Shown: positions 10,823 to 21,143 of the stretch, piece by piece
How positions within the stretch are numbered: the first letter of the stretch is position 1
Layout of the letters: the number at the start of each line of letters is the position of its first letter
NCBI RefSeq assembly: GCF_901709675.1
Contig: NC_051088.1
Location: 806,001-870,000, forward strand
From: Syngnathus acus
Lineage: Eukaryota > Chordata > Actinopteri > Syngnathiformes > Syngnathidae
Direction: 5' to 3'
Length of the DNA: 64,000 nt
Position numbers and translations under genes: made by a program
Notes under the pieces: model-generated
Told to the model about the DNA's origin: nothing
Seen by the model: only the letters and a program-made list of their open reading frames with translations
Database searches by the model: none

Positions 10823-11554
10823 GGGCGACAAGCCTATAAAAGAGCCATCACAGACAACTGCGGGGCTTTTTCTCTCCCAATGTGCGGTCATACGTAAAGA
10901 TGCCTGCAAGAGTGCCAAGACTTTTTCCAGCCGCTGGACTCTTAGTGTTAGACGTAAGATCGCTTGCTTGGATTAACTTGGATTTACTCAAAGAATTGGA
11001 CTTGACGACATTTCACATGGAACTAGGTGAGGGGAACGGAACTTTTCTGTGATTGAGCCGGGGGGAGGATAGCCATTGTGGGCGATCGCCAGTTCCCTTA
11101 AGGCCAACCTATTTCTCAAAATTTGAACTTTAGGAATGAAAGCGAAATGATCAATTGACTTTCATTCTACCAAAAGATCATACAACTTGTAGCTACCTTT
11201 ACCTACTTTACTGTTTTGTGTTTTATAATCAAAAGGACTCCATGACTGAGTGATGTTATTTGTATGAGAATCAGTGAGTGGAATTGTTCAAGTTACTGGA
11301 AGAATTAAGATTTGTAATTCTATTTCATACTTTCTTCAATAAATGTGACTTTGTATAATCATTTAATTCATTTCGTGTTAATTTGTATGTGATATGCTAT
11401 CGATTATTTGATTTTGATTTGACAATTCCATTCGTTTATAATTAATTCATATTTGAATATTTTAGGCCAGGTTTGGGGGAAGCTTTTGATCCGCTTTTAA
11501 ATCCGTTCATGGTCAGAGTTAAATTCACTTGGTAATTCGATTTGGTTGTAGTTA

Positions 11555-13229
11555 CCGTATTTTTCGGACCAAAACACGCTCCGGAATATAGGTCGCATTA
11601 GCCATAAAATGCACAATAACGGGAAAAAAACATATATGTCGCTCCGGAGTATAAGTCGCATTTTGGGGGAAATTTATTCGACAAAATCCAACACCAAGAA
11701 CAGACATGAACGAGCAACAACAGGCTAAACGATAGGTATGCTAACGTGACAAACACAAACGAAGAGCTGAGAACGGGCCTGACGTAACATTCAGAGTTAT
11801 TCAAATAACTATTACATAAATAACACGTTTATAAAACCATCTGTGTCACTCCAATTCATTAAATCCATCGATCGTCCTTTATGTCAACAATGACATAAGT
11901 GAAACTTATGCGCCGGGTGCGCACCGCTGACGGCGGTAGCACTTAAAAATATTCCACAGGCCCATATAACGATATATAAATTATATATCAAATAACTATT
12001 ATATAAGCAATAATATGATCAAACCATCTGTGTCACTCCAAATCATTAAATCCATCGATCGTCCTTTATGTCAACAATGCCGGCCGGGTGCGCGCTGCTG
12101 ATGGCGCTTGCACTTCAAAATATTCCACAGGCCCATATAACAATATATAAATTATATATCAAATAACTATTATATAAGCAATAATATTATCAAACCATCT
12201 GTGTCACTTCAAATCATTAAATCCATCGATCAAATTCTTTGTCCTTTGTCAACAACGCCGCGCGTGCGCCCTGACGTCAGCCTCGTCGTTATTCCACTGA
12301 TCTAGTATATAACTATATTGTAGCGTTAACAAAGTACAAGGAAAGATGTGGGTTTGGTAAACGGCTCTTTATTTAACAAAACGAGTTCAACGAGCCAACA
12401 ACTACTGAACTGTAACGATAAAAACATATACATGTTGCTACACGAAATAAAATATATCAAATATATACGTATGGACGTTTAAATAGTTCACCGCCATACG
12501 GCCCCAAGCACCGGCGTGGACTTCCGGGCGTGTGGCGGCGTGGACTTCCATCCCCGAAGGTGGCACTTCCAGCCACGGAGGTGGAAGAGAGCTCCATAGA
12601 ATAGGACCGGGCGTGCGTAAAAGCCATGTCCGAGCCCCATCCACCGTCCCCGGGCAGCCACCCGGGCGAGCGCTGGCCCCCGACTTCCATCCATGGAGGC
12701 GAAAGAGAGCTCCGTAGAGTAGGACCGGGCGTGCATAGAAGCCATGTCCGAGCCCCATCCACCGTCCCCGAACAGCCACCCAGCCAAGCGCCGGCCCCCG
12801 ACTTCCATCCACGGAGTTGAAAGAGAGCTCCGTAGAGTAGGACCGGGCGTGCGTAAAAGCCATAATAGTTTTTCAAACCTTCTGTGTCACTCCAAATCAT
12901 TAAATCCTTCAAACTCTTCGCCCTCCGTGTCACTTACAAACAAAGCCGCTAATGATGCCGGTCGTACGTGGAGCCCTTCGTCATCTTCGTCATCCCGTGA
13001 TCGAATCTTTGTCCTTTTTGTAAACAACCGCCGCGCCGCTGACGCCACTTGAAATTCAAATTACAGCAATCCCTTGCTACATCGCGGTTCGTTTATCGTG
13101 GTTTCACTCTTTTCTTTTTTTTTATTTTGAAAATTTGTGAAAAAATTCACATATAAGTCGCTCCTCAGTATAAGTCACCCCCCCACCCAAACTATGGAAA
13201 AAACGCGACTTATAGTCCGAAAAATACGG
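11555..13229. mobile_element. TA-flanked MITE of the CCGTATTTTTCGGACTATAA type
   Basis: The left terminus CCGTATTTTTCGGACCAAAA and the reversed right terminus CCGTATTTTTCGGACTATAA are inverted repeats, flanked by TA on both sides (11553-11554 and 13230-13231) as expected for Tc1/mariner/pogo-type insertion. Further copies of ATAAGTCGC-type subterminal motifs lie just inside each end. The interior holds degenerate repeats of about 170-187 bp starting accatctgtgtcact (near 11836, 12023 and 12193) and an 118-bp tandem array. No transposase frame is present. A related copy, truncated on the right, is at 49998-50696. Confidence 0.82.
12490..12862. repeat. 118-bp tandem repeat inside MITE
   Basis: The block gaccgggcgtgc recurs at 12605, 12723 and 12841, an exact 118-bp period. 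The GC-rich units contain agagagctccgtagagta, ccatgtccgagccccatcc and ccgtcccc. The array gives open frames on both strands that are an effect of the repeat, not evidence of coding. Confidence 0.85.
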
Positions 13230-13425
13230 TAATTAATATTCTATAATATTAGACCGTGATAAATAAAATTAATAAACGCGTTTAAGTTTAGACCGATCAG
13301 ACTATTGTTGGATTCAAATCCATTCAATTATTCATTCGTTGTGGGCCTGTTCTGTATTTAGTCGGAAGTGAAGCATTTAATTGCCTTCAAAATTACCTGA
13401 AGGATAATTTTAATCCAATTGGGTA

Positions 13426-13729
13426 TTTGACACGGTTAGGTATTTAATTTGTTCAAGTATTTAATTCGTTGGAGTATTTGATTCGGTTGAGTATTTGATT
13501 CGTTTAAGTATTTAATTCGTTCAAGTATTTAATTCGCTCAAGTATTTAATTTGTTGGAGTATTTGATTTGGTTGAGTATTTGATTCGTTTAAGTATTTAA
13601 TTCATTCAAGTATTTAATTCATTGTAGTATTTGATTTGTTTAAGTATTTAATTCGTTTTAATATTTGATTCGGTTGAGTATTTGATTCGTTTAAGTATTT
13701 AATTCAGTTGAATATTTGATTCGGATGAG
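13426..13729 (+). repeat. 16-17-bp minisatellite of LTR copy A
   Basis: About 17 degenerate units of a block such as agtatttgattcgttta or agtatttaattcgttca. Further units follow at 14096-14130 and 18655-18705, on the far sides of a SINE, an L2 fragment and a THAP transposon. The array was therefore continuous before those insertions. It is not present in the LTRs of copy C. Confidence 0.85.
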
Positions 13730-14095
13730 GGCGGCTCGGTGCAGCACTGGGTGGCACGTCCGCCTCACAGTTAGGAGGGTGCGGGTTCGATTCCACCCCC
13801 GGCCCTCCCTGTGTGGAGTTTGCATGTTCTCCCCGGGCCCGCGTGGGTTTTCTCCGGGCACTCCGGTTTCCTCCCACGTCCAAAAAACATGCTTGATAGG
13901 CCGATTGAAGACTCCAAATTGTCCCTAGGTGTGAGTGCGAGTGCAAATGGTTGTTTGTCTCTGTGTGCCCTGCGATTGGCTGGCAACCGGTTCAGGGTGT
14001 CCCCCGCCTACTGCCCGATGACGGCTGGGATAGGCTCCAGCACACCCGCGACCCCCGTGGGGACTGAGCGGGTCAGAAAATGGATGGATGGATGG
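13730..14095 (+). mobile_element. tRNA-derived SINE, plus strand
   Basis: A 366-bp member of the same family as 4433-4795. It opens GGCGGCTCGGTGCAGCACTG, has the B box GGTTCGATTCC near 13785 and ends in ATGGATGGATGG. The 11-bp target duplication attcggatgag (13719-13729 and 14096-14106) lies inside the minisatellite. Confidence 0.88.
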
Positions 14096-14140
14096 ATTCG
14101 GATGAGTATTTGATTTGTTTAAGTATTTAAAATATTTATG

Positions 14141-14191
14141 TTATTTATGTAATAGTTATTCGAATAACTCTGAATGTTACGTCAGGCCCGT
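14141..14191 (-). repeat. Inverted scrap of the CCGTATTTTT MITE
   Basis: This stretch is nearly the reverse complement of 11765-11817 in the MITE, with the shared block actctgaatgttacgtcagg. It sits directly against the truncated 5' end of an L2-like LINE. It could be part of a second MITE insertion or filler picked up when the LINE integrated. Confidence 0.65.
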
Positions 14192-15178
14192 TCTCAACCG
14201 CATAGTGAAGTTTGATGACGACACGACTCTGGTGGGTCTCATCACCAAGGGCGACGAGACTCAGTACAGGTTGGAGGTTGACCATCTGACCGCGTGGTGC
14301 AGGGACAACAACCTCCTGCTGAACGTCAACAAGACCAAGGAAATTGTTGTTGACTTCCGGAAGGGTCACACCCAACACCTGCCGCTGACCATCGACGGTG
14401 CTGTGGTGGAGAGTGTGAGCAGCACCAGATTCCTGGGGGTGCACATCAGTGAGGACCTCTCCTGGTCCACCATCACTGGCAAAGAAAGCTCAGCGCCGCC
14501 TGTACTTCCTGCGGAAACTCAGGCGAGCAAGTGCTCCTCCGGCCGTCATGACTACATTCTACCGTGGCACCATTGAGAGCGTCCTCTCCAGTTGTATCGC
14601 TGTCTGGGGTGGTAGCTGCACTGAATACAACATGAAGGCCCTGCAGCGCATAGTGAACACGGCTGGTAAGATTTTTGGTGCTTCACTCCCCTCCCTGAAG
14701 GACATTTACACCTCCCATCTCACCCGCAAGGCGACCACGATTGTGAGTGATGTGAGTCACCCCGCTCACTCTTTGTTCGATCTTCTGCCCTCTGGGAAGA
14801 GGTACAGGAGCCTGCGCTCCCGCACCACCAGACTCACCAACAGCTTAATTCTCCAGGCTGTTAGGATCCTGAACTCTCTCCCCCCTTCTGCGTAGCGTCC
14901 TGTACTTTTGCGCTATATTCTGACTGTCTGCTATATGCACACTTGCTCCATTTTTGCTCCTCTTATTTATTGTGTTATTTGTTTATTTATTATTTATTCA
15001 TCACTCTTATTTATTCATTGTTTGTGCCTTCTTGTTTTTTTATTTTTTTGTGTTGTTTACTTGTATGTATATTGTGTACTGTCTTGTCACCGTGGGATAG
15101 TGGGAACGTTATTTCGATTTCTTTGTGTGTCTTGGCATGTGAAGAAATGACAATAAAGCAGACTTTGACTTTGACTAA
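14192..15178 (+). mobile_element. L2-like LINE (copy B), 3' fragment
   Basis: A 5'-truncated plus-strand copy of the family at 4156 and 60736. It enters at the RT catalytic box, here VKFDDDTTLVG with D in place of the usual A. It continues through [34 protein letters not shown] and HPAHSLFDLLPSGKRYRS to an untranslated tail with AATAAA, ending GACTTTGACTTTGAC near 15178. The frame shifts near 14475 between the blocks at 14115-14576 and 14449-14895. Inactive. Confidence 0.85.
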
Positions 15179-15543
15179 AGGGTATGTAAAGGCATTTTTA
15201 ACATGTTTTAAAAACCACTCAGAATGTTCGATTATATTCACCTGTATCCAAATAATATTATAGAATTTGAAATAAAATTGCATTCGTGAGCCAAACGCAG
15301 TCAATTTGTGTGTATTTCTCGATCTTTCCTGCCCCTGTATGAACCGCGCCATTCTGGATAACATGGTACCGTGACGTAGATGATAGGACTCCCCGTGATA
15401 TACCCACGCACAGCATCTTAAGCAGCCATTGTTTACCAATTGATAGCGCGAAGATCCATACAATTTCCTGGTGTTTTGTCTCCAATACTTCACATATAAG
15501 CATCATTTTGTATACAAATTGGTGTTTAAACGTCTGTTCCACG

Positions 15544-15941
15544 ATGGTGAAGGTTTGTGTTGTCCAATTTTGTAGCAATACGCACAAAACCCACAGTTTA
15601 CATCGTTTCTCAGCAACAGAATCTATACGACGACAATGGGTTAGTTTTGTCCAAACAAAACGAGCCGATTTCAAGACCCCGCCGCCAGACTCTCAAGCAT
15701 TTGTGGAGCTCATTTTACTCCGGAATGTTATCAGGGGTCAATGATGGAGCATCTTGGCTTCAAAACTAAGAAACTTCTCAAGCCAGACGCAGTCCCTACA
15801 GTCCAACCTGTGCCCACAGAAGAAGAATTGGTTGCCATGGGGAAGAAGAGACAACGGAGCCCCCCCAAGTTCACCGACCCCTCCTCGAAAGTGCCAAGAC
15901 AGAGCCGTGCAATTGCCAAAAGGGATATTCTTGGGGTATGA
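15544..15941 (+). pseudogene. THAP zinc-finger exon, frameshifted
   Basis: The frame MVKVCVVQFCSNTHKT… supplies the first two cysteines of a C2CH THAP finger, followed by RRQWVSFVQTKRADFKTPP with the conserved tryptophan. The last pair (C then H-F-T-P-E-C-Y) and the following MMEHLGFKTKKLLKPDAVP lie in another frame, so an indel near 15685-15700 breaks it. A possible splice donor (GGGTATGA) follows at about 15938. THAP fingers bind the ends of their own transposons in P-like and ISL2EU-like elements. A host THAP gene is unlikely, given the repeat context and the frame break. Confidence 0.7.
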
Positions 15942-16239
15942 AAATGTTAGCTTTATGTTATTTGAAAAATAAAAAAGTTTAGGCTCATAACTATAGGTGT
16001 AACTTCGGGAGTAACATACTGTGTGCAAAGGGAAAATAAAAATTAGCACACCAAAGTAATAATCGTTCATGGGTTTTCCCAGTGCTAAAAATTAATTTTC
16101 CTCCTGTTTTCTACCGTATAAAAAATATGTTGCCGAATATATCATTAAAAGAAATTTTCTTTGGAACTTTCTTAGAATTCCGCAGAATGTCATTTCCGCA
16201 CCTTCCGCGCCTTCGTTTTGCGATGCTTCAGTCGAACTG

Positions 16240-18288
16240 TGTCACGGTTCGGAAGTGGAAATGGAGCAGGGCGACCAGGTGCAGCTTGGACCAGGGTTTA
16301 TTGGCGCGAACTCAAAAGACTCGGCAAACTGACATGACTTACTAACATAACCAACATGATTGACCGTAAAAGACGTGGAACAAAAAGACAGGGTGACATT
16401 ACCAAAGACAGGAACAGGAACCAAACAGACATCATGACAGTAACACATGCAACATCAATGATCCGACAGGGAGTAACACACAGACAGGACTTAAATACGC
16501 GACAGGTAACAAGAGGCAGGTGAGAATGATCACACTGATCATGGGCACACAGGAGGGGAGGGGCGAGCACACAGACACTATGGCAACCTAGACACATAGC
16601 AAAACTGGGGACGAGACATGACAGAACCCCCCCCACAAGGGACGGCTCCCGACGTCCCAAAAAACCAACCCCCCACGGCGGCACGCGGGGGGGCGGGGGG
16701 GTAGCGCACCAGTCCAGACGACCCTACTGGTTTTAGAAACAGCCTGAACCGCGCTCGGCGGCGACTGGGGAAACAACTGCACTCGGCGGCGACTTGGGGG
16801 ACAGAACTGCACTCAGCGGCGTTCAGGGGCCCAGGGCCACACTCGCGGCACACACTGGGGACCTGAACCGCAATCGGCAGCAACTTTGGGGGACAGAACT
16901 GCACTCTGCGGCGTTCAGGGGCCCAGGGCCAAAATCGCGGCACACACTGGGGACCTGAACCGCAATCAGCAGCACTTGGGGGGACAGAACTGCACTCGGC
17001 GGCGTTCAGGGGCCCAGGGCCACAATCGCGGCCCACACTGGGGACCTGACCCGCAATCGGCAGCAACTTACACAGAACTTGAACCGCACTCGGGCGGCAA
17101 CTCACACAAAACCTGAACCGCACTCGGGCGGCAAGTCACACAGAACCTGAACCGCACTCGGGCGGCAACTCACACAAAACCTGAACCGCACTCGGGCGGC
17201 AACTCACACAGAACCTGAACCGCACTCGGGCGGCAACTCACACAGAACCTGAACCGCACTCGGGCGGCAACGCACACAAACCGCTCTCGGGCGGCCACTC
17301 ACACAAAACCGCACTCGGGCGGCTACTCACACAAACCCGCACTCGGGCGGCTAAAAAAAAAAGTACTCGCCACAATCAGCGGCATTTGAAAGTCTGGACC
17401 GCAATCAGCGGCATTCGTACGCCAGAGCTGCACGCAGCAGCAGGAGTCAGTGTTTCAGCAGTGGGAGCAGGGTCTGTGACGATCGCGGGTCCGGCATTGT
17501 TGGCACGAGGCCCAGCAATGTCGCGGGTCCGGTGACGCTGGGGTGGAGCCCGTTGGCGGCCGCGAGTCTGATGGCGCCGGGAGGCACTCCGATGGCGGCC
17601 GCGGGGCCGGCAGCGAAGTCCGATGACGGTCGCGGAGCCAATGGCGCCGGGACGCACTCCGATGGCGGCCGCGGGTCCCGCGTCGCGGCAGCGAAGTCCG
17701 ATGACTGTCGCGGAGCCGATGGCGCCGGGACGCACTCCGATGGCGGCCGCGAGTCCGGCGTCGCTGGAGCAAAGTCCCGATGGCGGCCGTGGAGCCCATG
17801 GCGCTGGAACATGCTCGAACGACGGACGTGGCTCGGGCATCGCAGATGGGAGCTGGTGGTGGAGGAAGGTCCAAGCGCTGGTCGCTGTAGTGGTCGGATC
17901 ATTCTGTCACGAACGGTGGTGGAAATGGAGCAGGGCGACCAGGTGCAGCTTGGACCAGGGTTTATTGGCGCAAACTCAAAAGACTCGGCAAATTGACATG
18001 ACTTACTAACATAACCAACATGATTGACCGTAAAAGACGTGGAACAAAAAGACAGGGTGACATTACCAAAGACAGGAACAGGAACCAAACAGACATCATG
18101 ACAGTAACACATGCAACATCAATGACCCGACAGGGAGTAACACACAGACAAGGACTTAAATACGCGACAGGTAACAAGAGGCAGGTGAGAATGATCACAC
18201 TGATCATGGGCACACAGGAGGGGAGGGGCGAGCACACAGACACTATGGCAACCTAGACACATAGCAAAACTGGGGACGAGACATGACA
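16240..18288 (-). mobile_element. Non-autonomous LTR retrotransposon with two 384-bp LTRs
   Basis: Two direct repeats of 384 bp (16240-16623 and 17905-18288) flank 1281 bp. On the minus strand each LTR begins TGTCATGTCTCGTC and ends CGTGACA, with a TATA-like TATTTAAGTCC and an AATAAACCC polyadenylation signal. A purine tract, TTGTGGGGGGGGTTC in reverse, abuts the downstream LTR at 16624-16638, which fixes the minus orientation. The flanks share actg (16236-16239; 18290-18293), a 4-5-bp duplication. The interior has no gag or pol and is mostly GC-rich tandem repeats. It sits inside the THAP transposon, between the retained codons GYQSEPV and the rest of that gene. Confidence 0.85.
16800..17350. 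repeat. Tandem repeats inside the non-autonomous LTR element
   Basis: Two arrays follow each other. Three units of about 90-92 bp contain ggcgttcaggggcccagggcc (near 16815, 16907 and 16997). Then come about eight units of 34 bp containing cactcgggcggcaactcac (17073-17350). A further set of about 70-78-bp units with gatggcggccgcg lies at 17570-17760 and leaves an open minus frame. These are characteristic of a retrotransposon interior that has lost its coding capacity. Confidence 0.8.
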
Positions 18289-18420
18289 TACTGGTTCAGA
18301 TTGGTAGCCTTGTACCCCAAGAAAGAAATCATACTCTTCTTCATTTTCGTCAGAAGGTGAAGAATCGTAATCTGAGGGAGATTCATCAGACGACATCGCT
18401 TCCAGTTCTGTATCCACCAT
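18289..18420 (-). pseudogene. Start of a second gene of the THAP transposon
   Basis: The minus-strand frame MVDTELEAMSSDESPSDY is followed by more serine and acidic residues and then FFLGVQGYQSEP, where the LTR retrotransposon cuts it. An acidic leader followed by V-Q-G-Y-x-x-E-P resembles, from memory, the start of the second protein of fish THAP-type (ISL2EU-like) transposons. The gene runs toward the THAP exon on the opposite strand. After the insertion, a frame reading RLKHRKTKARKVRK and then a stop can be traced at about 16185-16238. Function not established here. Confidence 0.45.
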
Positions 18421-19214
18421 TATGCTTACATGGGCTAAGTAATTCGGCAACGCTCGGCCTCCTATAATCTACGTCACAGTCACTTCGGCAATTTCCGGGA
18501 TGAACTTCAACGATCACATACAAACTATTGATTTTTCATCGATTATTCCTCAATTCGCAATTTTATTCAAAAATTCACAACAATTTCCAAAAATACAAGT
18601 CCATCTTTATGAAATATATTTTGGGACCCCATAGTGTCTTTACATGACCTTTAATTCGTTTGAATATTTAGTTCGGTTAAGTATTTAATTCATTTTCAAG
18701 CATTTCAACAGTAAGGATTTTACGTATGGTTTTAGAATTAATGATTAATGTATCAAATTTCCTCTCAATTACTTTTATTGTCATGCTTCCATTTATTTGA
18801 CTTTTCACTAAATGAAGGCAGTAAGACCCGCCACATCGGCAACGCAGTAGAATAGGCTCATATGAATAGTTACTTCGGCACAACTTGGGCGAGTGCGCGC
18901 TAGTGTAGATTAACGAATCCCTGAGGTCTTAACAAAGACATCTAAATATGTCAGAGATTTAACAAAAGCCACAAATCACAGGAGGGAGCCACCAGTAGGG
19001 CGCGGTCATTCTGACGACGTGTCTCGACTTTAGTTACCTTGCACGAGCGTCGCTTGATTTTAATGGGATTGGCGTCATAAAGAGATTAGATTGATTCCTT
19101 CAGAATTAATTTAATAAAGGTGGTTAGCAACTCGGACGAGTCTCTTCACCCCCGGCTTATTCAACCCTTTAATGGGAAGCCGGTCGCTTAACTATAATAA
19201 GTGCAGATTTGACA

Positions 19215-19420
19215 CCTTACGCCGCATTTCTCTGTATCTCTCTTTACTCTCTTCAGTCTTCTCGATGTCCCACTTCCTCTTAGCTAACCTCTTGCCACGT
19301 ATGCACTCCTGCACTTCTCCTTATTGACTTTCCTTCCAGAAGACACACCAAGTAGTCTCCTGCCTGACTCCCTGATCACCTTAGCTGAATGCTATGGTTT
19401 GCTGCATAGCGTAATTAAAC
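19215..19420 (-). mobile_element. RTE-like LINE, upstream segment
   Basis: Directly after the LTR end and its cctt duplication, the minus frame reads KCRSAYVARG, RKWDIEKTEESKERY and REMRRKAKA. This joins AEVAKAKEHTTTCM-type sequence at 3650-3670. It is therefore the continuation of the LINE at 950-2297 and 3302-3672. Its upstream limit is uncertain; no recognisable LINE sequence is seen beyond about 19420. Confidence 0.75.
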
Positions 19421-19642
19421 TAAAATTAAAATATACATCCGATCATTGGCTGAACACCTGTCACTCACTGCATTACATTACACGTGCCGAGTACATATGC
19501 ATACTTCTGAATACTTAATATTTAGTTGTACTAATCATCGTATATGACATATATGAACTTTAGCTAAATCTGATATTTTTTAATCCAGATCTACAAGAGA
19601 TAACGAATAATATACTATAAATATGTCCATAACAAATATACC
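19421..19642. other. No feature recognised
   Basis: AT-rich sequence between the LINE remnant and a hAT MITE. No frame or repeat is recognised. Confidence 0.4.
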
Positions 19643-19650
19643 ACTTACAA

Positions 19651-20561
19651 CAGGCATGTCCAAAGTCGCATGTCCGCGGGCAGTCTAAATTTAAGATGGC
19701 CCAAGGCATTGTGTCATAAAATCAATGATAAGGGGCCCGCTGGCACTGTCTCGGGAACCTGCGCGCCCCAGAGCGAACCACAGAAATGAAAATCGTCCTA
19801 ACGGGAACGCGCATATGAACCACTGCTCATGATCGGTTGCGAGCGTGTCTCCTCCGTCCCTTCCCAGTTCACACGCACATAAGTGTCCGTTTGCAAGATA
19901 ATCAGTGACATAGACACTTCCTCATTCAAATGTCCACACACCAAGGACTAAGGCGACGCTAAAATCAGAGACGCTGCAAGTGACGCACAGGGAAAGGCAA
20001 AAAACAAAACAAAACACAGACTCCTGGTGAGAGCTGTCTACTTCGTACTACCTCTACACACTGTGTCCGCGCTGTCCACTTACAGTGATCGCAAAGAACA
20101 AAAATTATTTTGTGATTATGAAGTAATTTGTTGCGTATGAAGTTGAAATAAAAAAGATAAAATGGGGAATGATTTAATTTGTATAAAACATCTGACATGA
20201 TGCAACCTGGTCTGTTTACTGCAATTACGAACACCAATATCACCCTTCTTATTTATACAACAATAACAATAATAAAACAAACTTAATACATCTAATAAAA
20301 AATGTATTGAACTTTCATAAAAATGTTCATTTGTATTTAATCTATTATTATTTTAATCTTTAATTTTACTGGTAGAGCAATTGACAACAGATTCTCATTT
20401 GCAAGATCAATTTATCTGCAGACAGCAAATAATATAGTTACATATTTACAAGTTCATTTACAATAGTAATGGTCCGAGGAATGTCGGTGCGAATGGTCGG
20501 CCCCCATACATTTTCATCTAACCAAATCTGTCCCGCCTTGCCAAAGGTTTGGACACCCCTG
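19651..20561. mobile_element. Non-autonomous hAT element
   Basis: A 911-bp element starting CAGGCATGTCCAAAG and ending TTTGGACACCCCTG (reverse CAGGGGTGTCCAAA), with an exact 8-bp duplication acttacaa at 19643-19650 and 20562-20569. The terminus resembles Charlie-type hAT ends. No transposase frame is present. Confidence 0.9.
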
Positions 20562-20932
20562 ACTTACAATAATAACAACATAAATGCTTAACATCAGTGC
20601 TCACCGAGCAAGGAAACATTGAATGAGGTGAAGGATGCGAACTCGAGCATGAGCCACCCGCACTCATCGACGGCCGCCAATGGTCTAACTCGCGCTCGCT
20701 CACAAGAGAGGCAACGTAAATCCTGGCACTGTCGTGAACTTGCCTAATACAGTGTCGCAACAATCAAAGGGGCATAAAAAAAAAGAAAATATAATGGTAA
20801 AAAAAAAAAAATGTATCAGTGGATCCAATTGTTTAATTACAATTACCCAAAACATTGCAATACTGCTGGGTTACAAAACAAATTAAGCCAAAATAACAAC
20901 ACTCCAGCATGTTTAAAACATCACACGTCTCC

Positions 20933-21143
20933 CATTAAGTGCAGCAAAAGCATCTATACTTTTACCATATGAAATCTGTCTGACTGTGTCCTGATTAATG
21001 CTCATAATTGCTCGAAGGTGCCCTTGTGACATTGTAGACCTGAAATAAGTTTTAATCAACTTAAGTTTGGAAAAGCTTCTCTCTGCAGATGTCACAGCAG
21101 CAATTCTCAGTCCCACCCACATTTTTGGATACACCTCTTTCAA
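20933..21143 (-). pseudogene. hAT transposase C-terminal (dimerisation) remnant
   Basis: The minus frame reads YPKMWVGLRIAAVTSAERSF, followed by SKLKLIKTYFRSTMSQ and DTVRQISYGKSID. This is the C-terminal hAT dimerisation region, in the form seen in ZMYM1-like proteins derived from hAT transposons. The rest of the transposase is not found upstream (towards 21980), and the frame begins abruptly, so this is a fragment. It lies outside the MITE at 19651-20561 and belongs to another family. Confidence 0.75.

Larger units (their letters stand above)
15179..18654. mobile_element. THAP-type DNA transposon remnant (ISL2EU- or P-like)
   Basis: Two opposed gene starts define this element: a THAP exon on the plus strand at 15544 and an acidic-start frame on the minus strand beginning at 18420. 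The sequences outside them share an inverted block, GTGACGTAGAT(g/t)ATAGGA at about 15373 and in reverse at about 18465-18484. The outermost ends also resemble each other (ATGTAAAGgCA at 15182, and in reverse ATGTAAAGACA near 18645). It interrupts the 16-17-bp minisatellite. Its centre is replaced by an LTR retrotransposon at 16240-18288, and no catalytic domain is left. Family assignment is an inference from the THAP domain plus opposed genes. Confidence 0.55.
3673..19214 (+). mobile_element. Solo retroviral-type LTR (copy A), expanded by nested insertions
   Basis: The left end TGTCAAGTAACATGGTGG matches the LTR start at 53263 (TGTCAAGTGGCATGGTGG). The right end (…TTTGACA) and the preceding 500 bp match the end of that LTR: shared blocks include ttaacgaatccctgaggtctta, gggagccaccagta and ggattggcgtc. 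The flanking 4-bp duplication is cctt (3669-3672 and 19215-19218), and the interrupted LINE resumes on the far side. LTR sequence proper survives at 3673-4115, 10098-10707, 10824-11552, 13232-13729, 14096-14140 and 18655-19214. The rest is later insertions. No internal retroviral region is present, so this is a solo LTR left by recombination between two LTRs, and it is clearly diverged from copy C. Confidence 0.82.

Noticed and set aside
12438-12933. Overlapping frames of 106-158 codons on the minus strand in the 118-bp array
   Set aside because: 118 is not a multiple of three, so the same repeat is read in all three frames; this is a repeat effect.
17447-18112. A 221-codon minus frame across the LTR and the repeat-rich interior
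   Set aside because: It starts inside the LTR and runs through GC-rich tandem repeats. The reading frame stays open because of repeat composition, and no Gag motif is seen.
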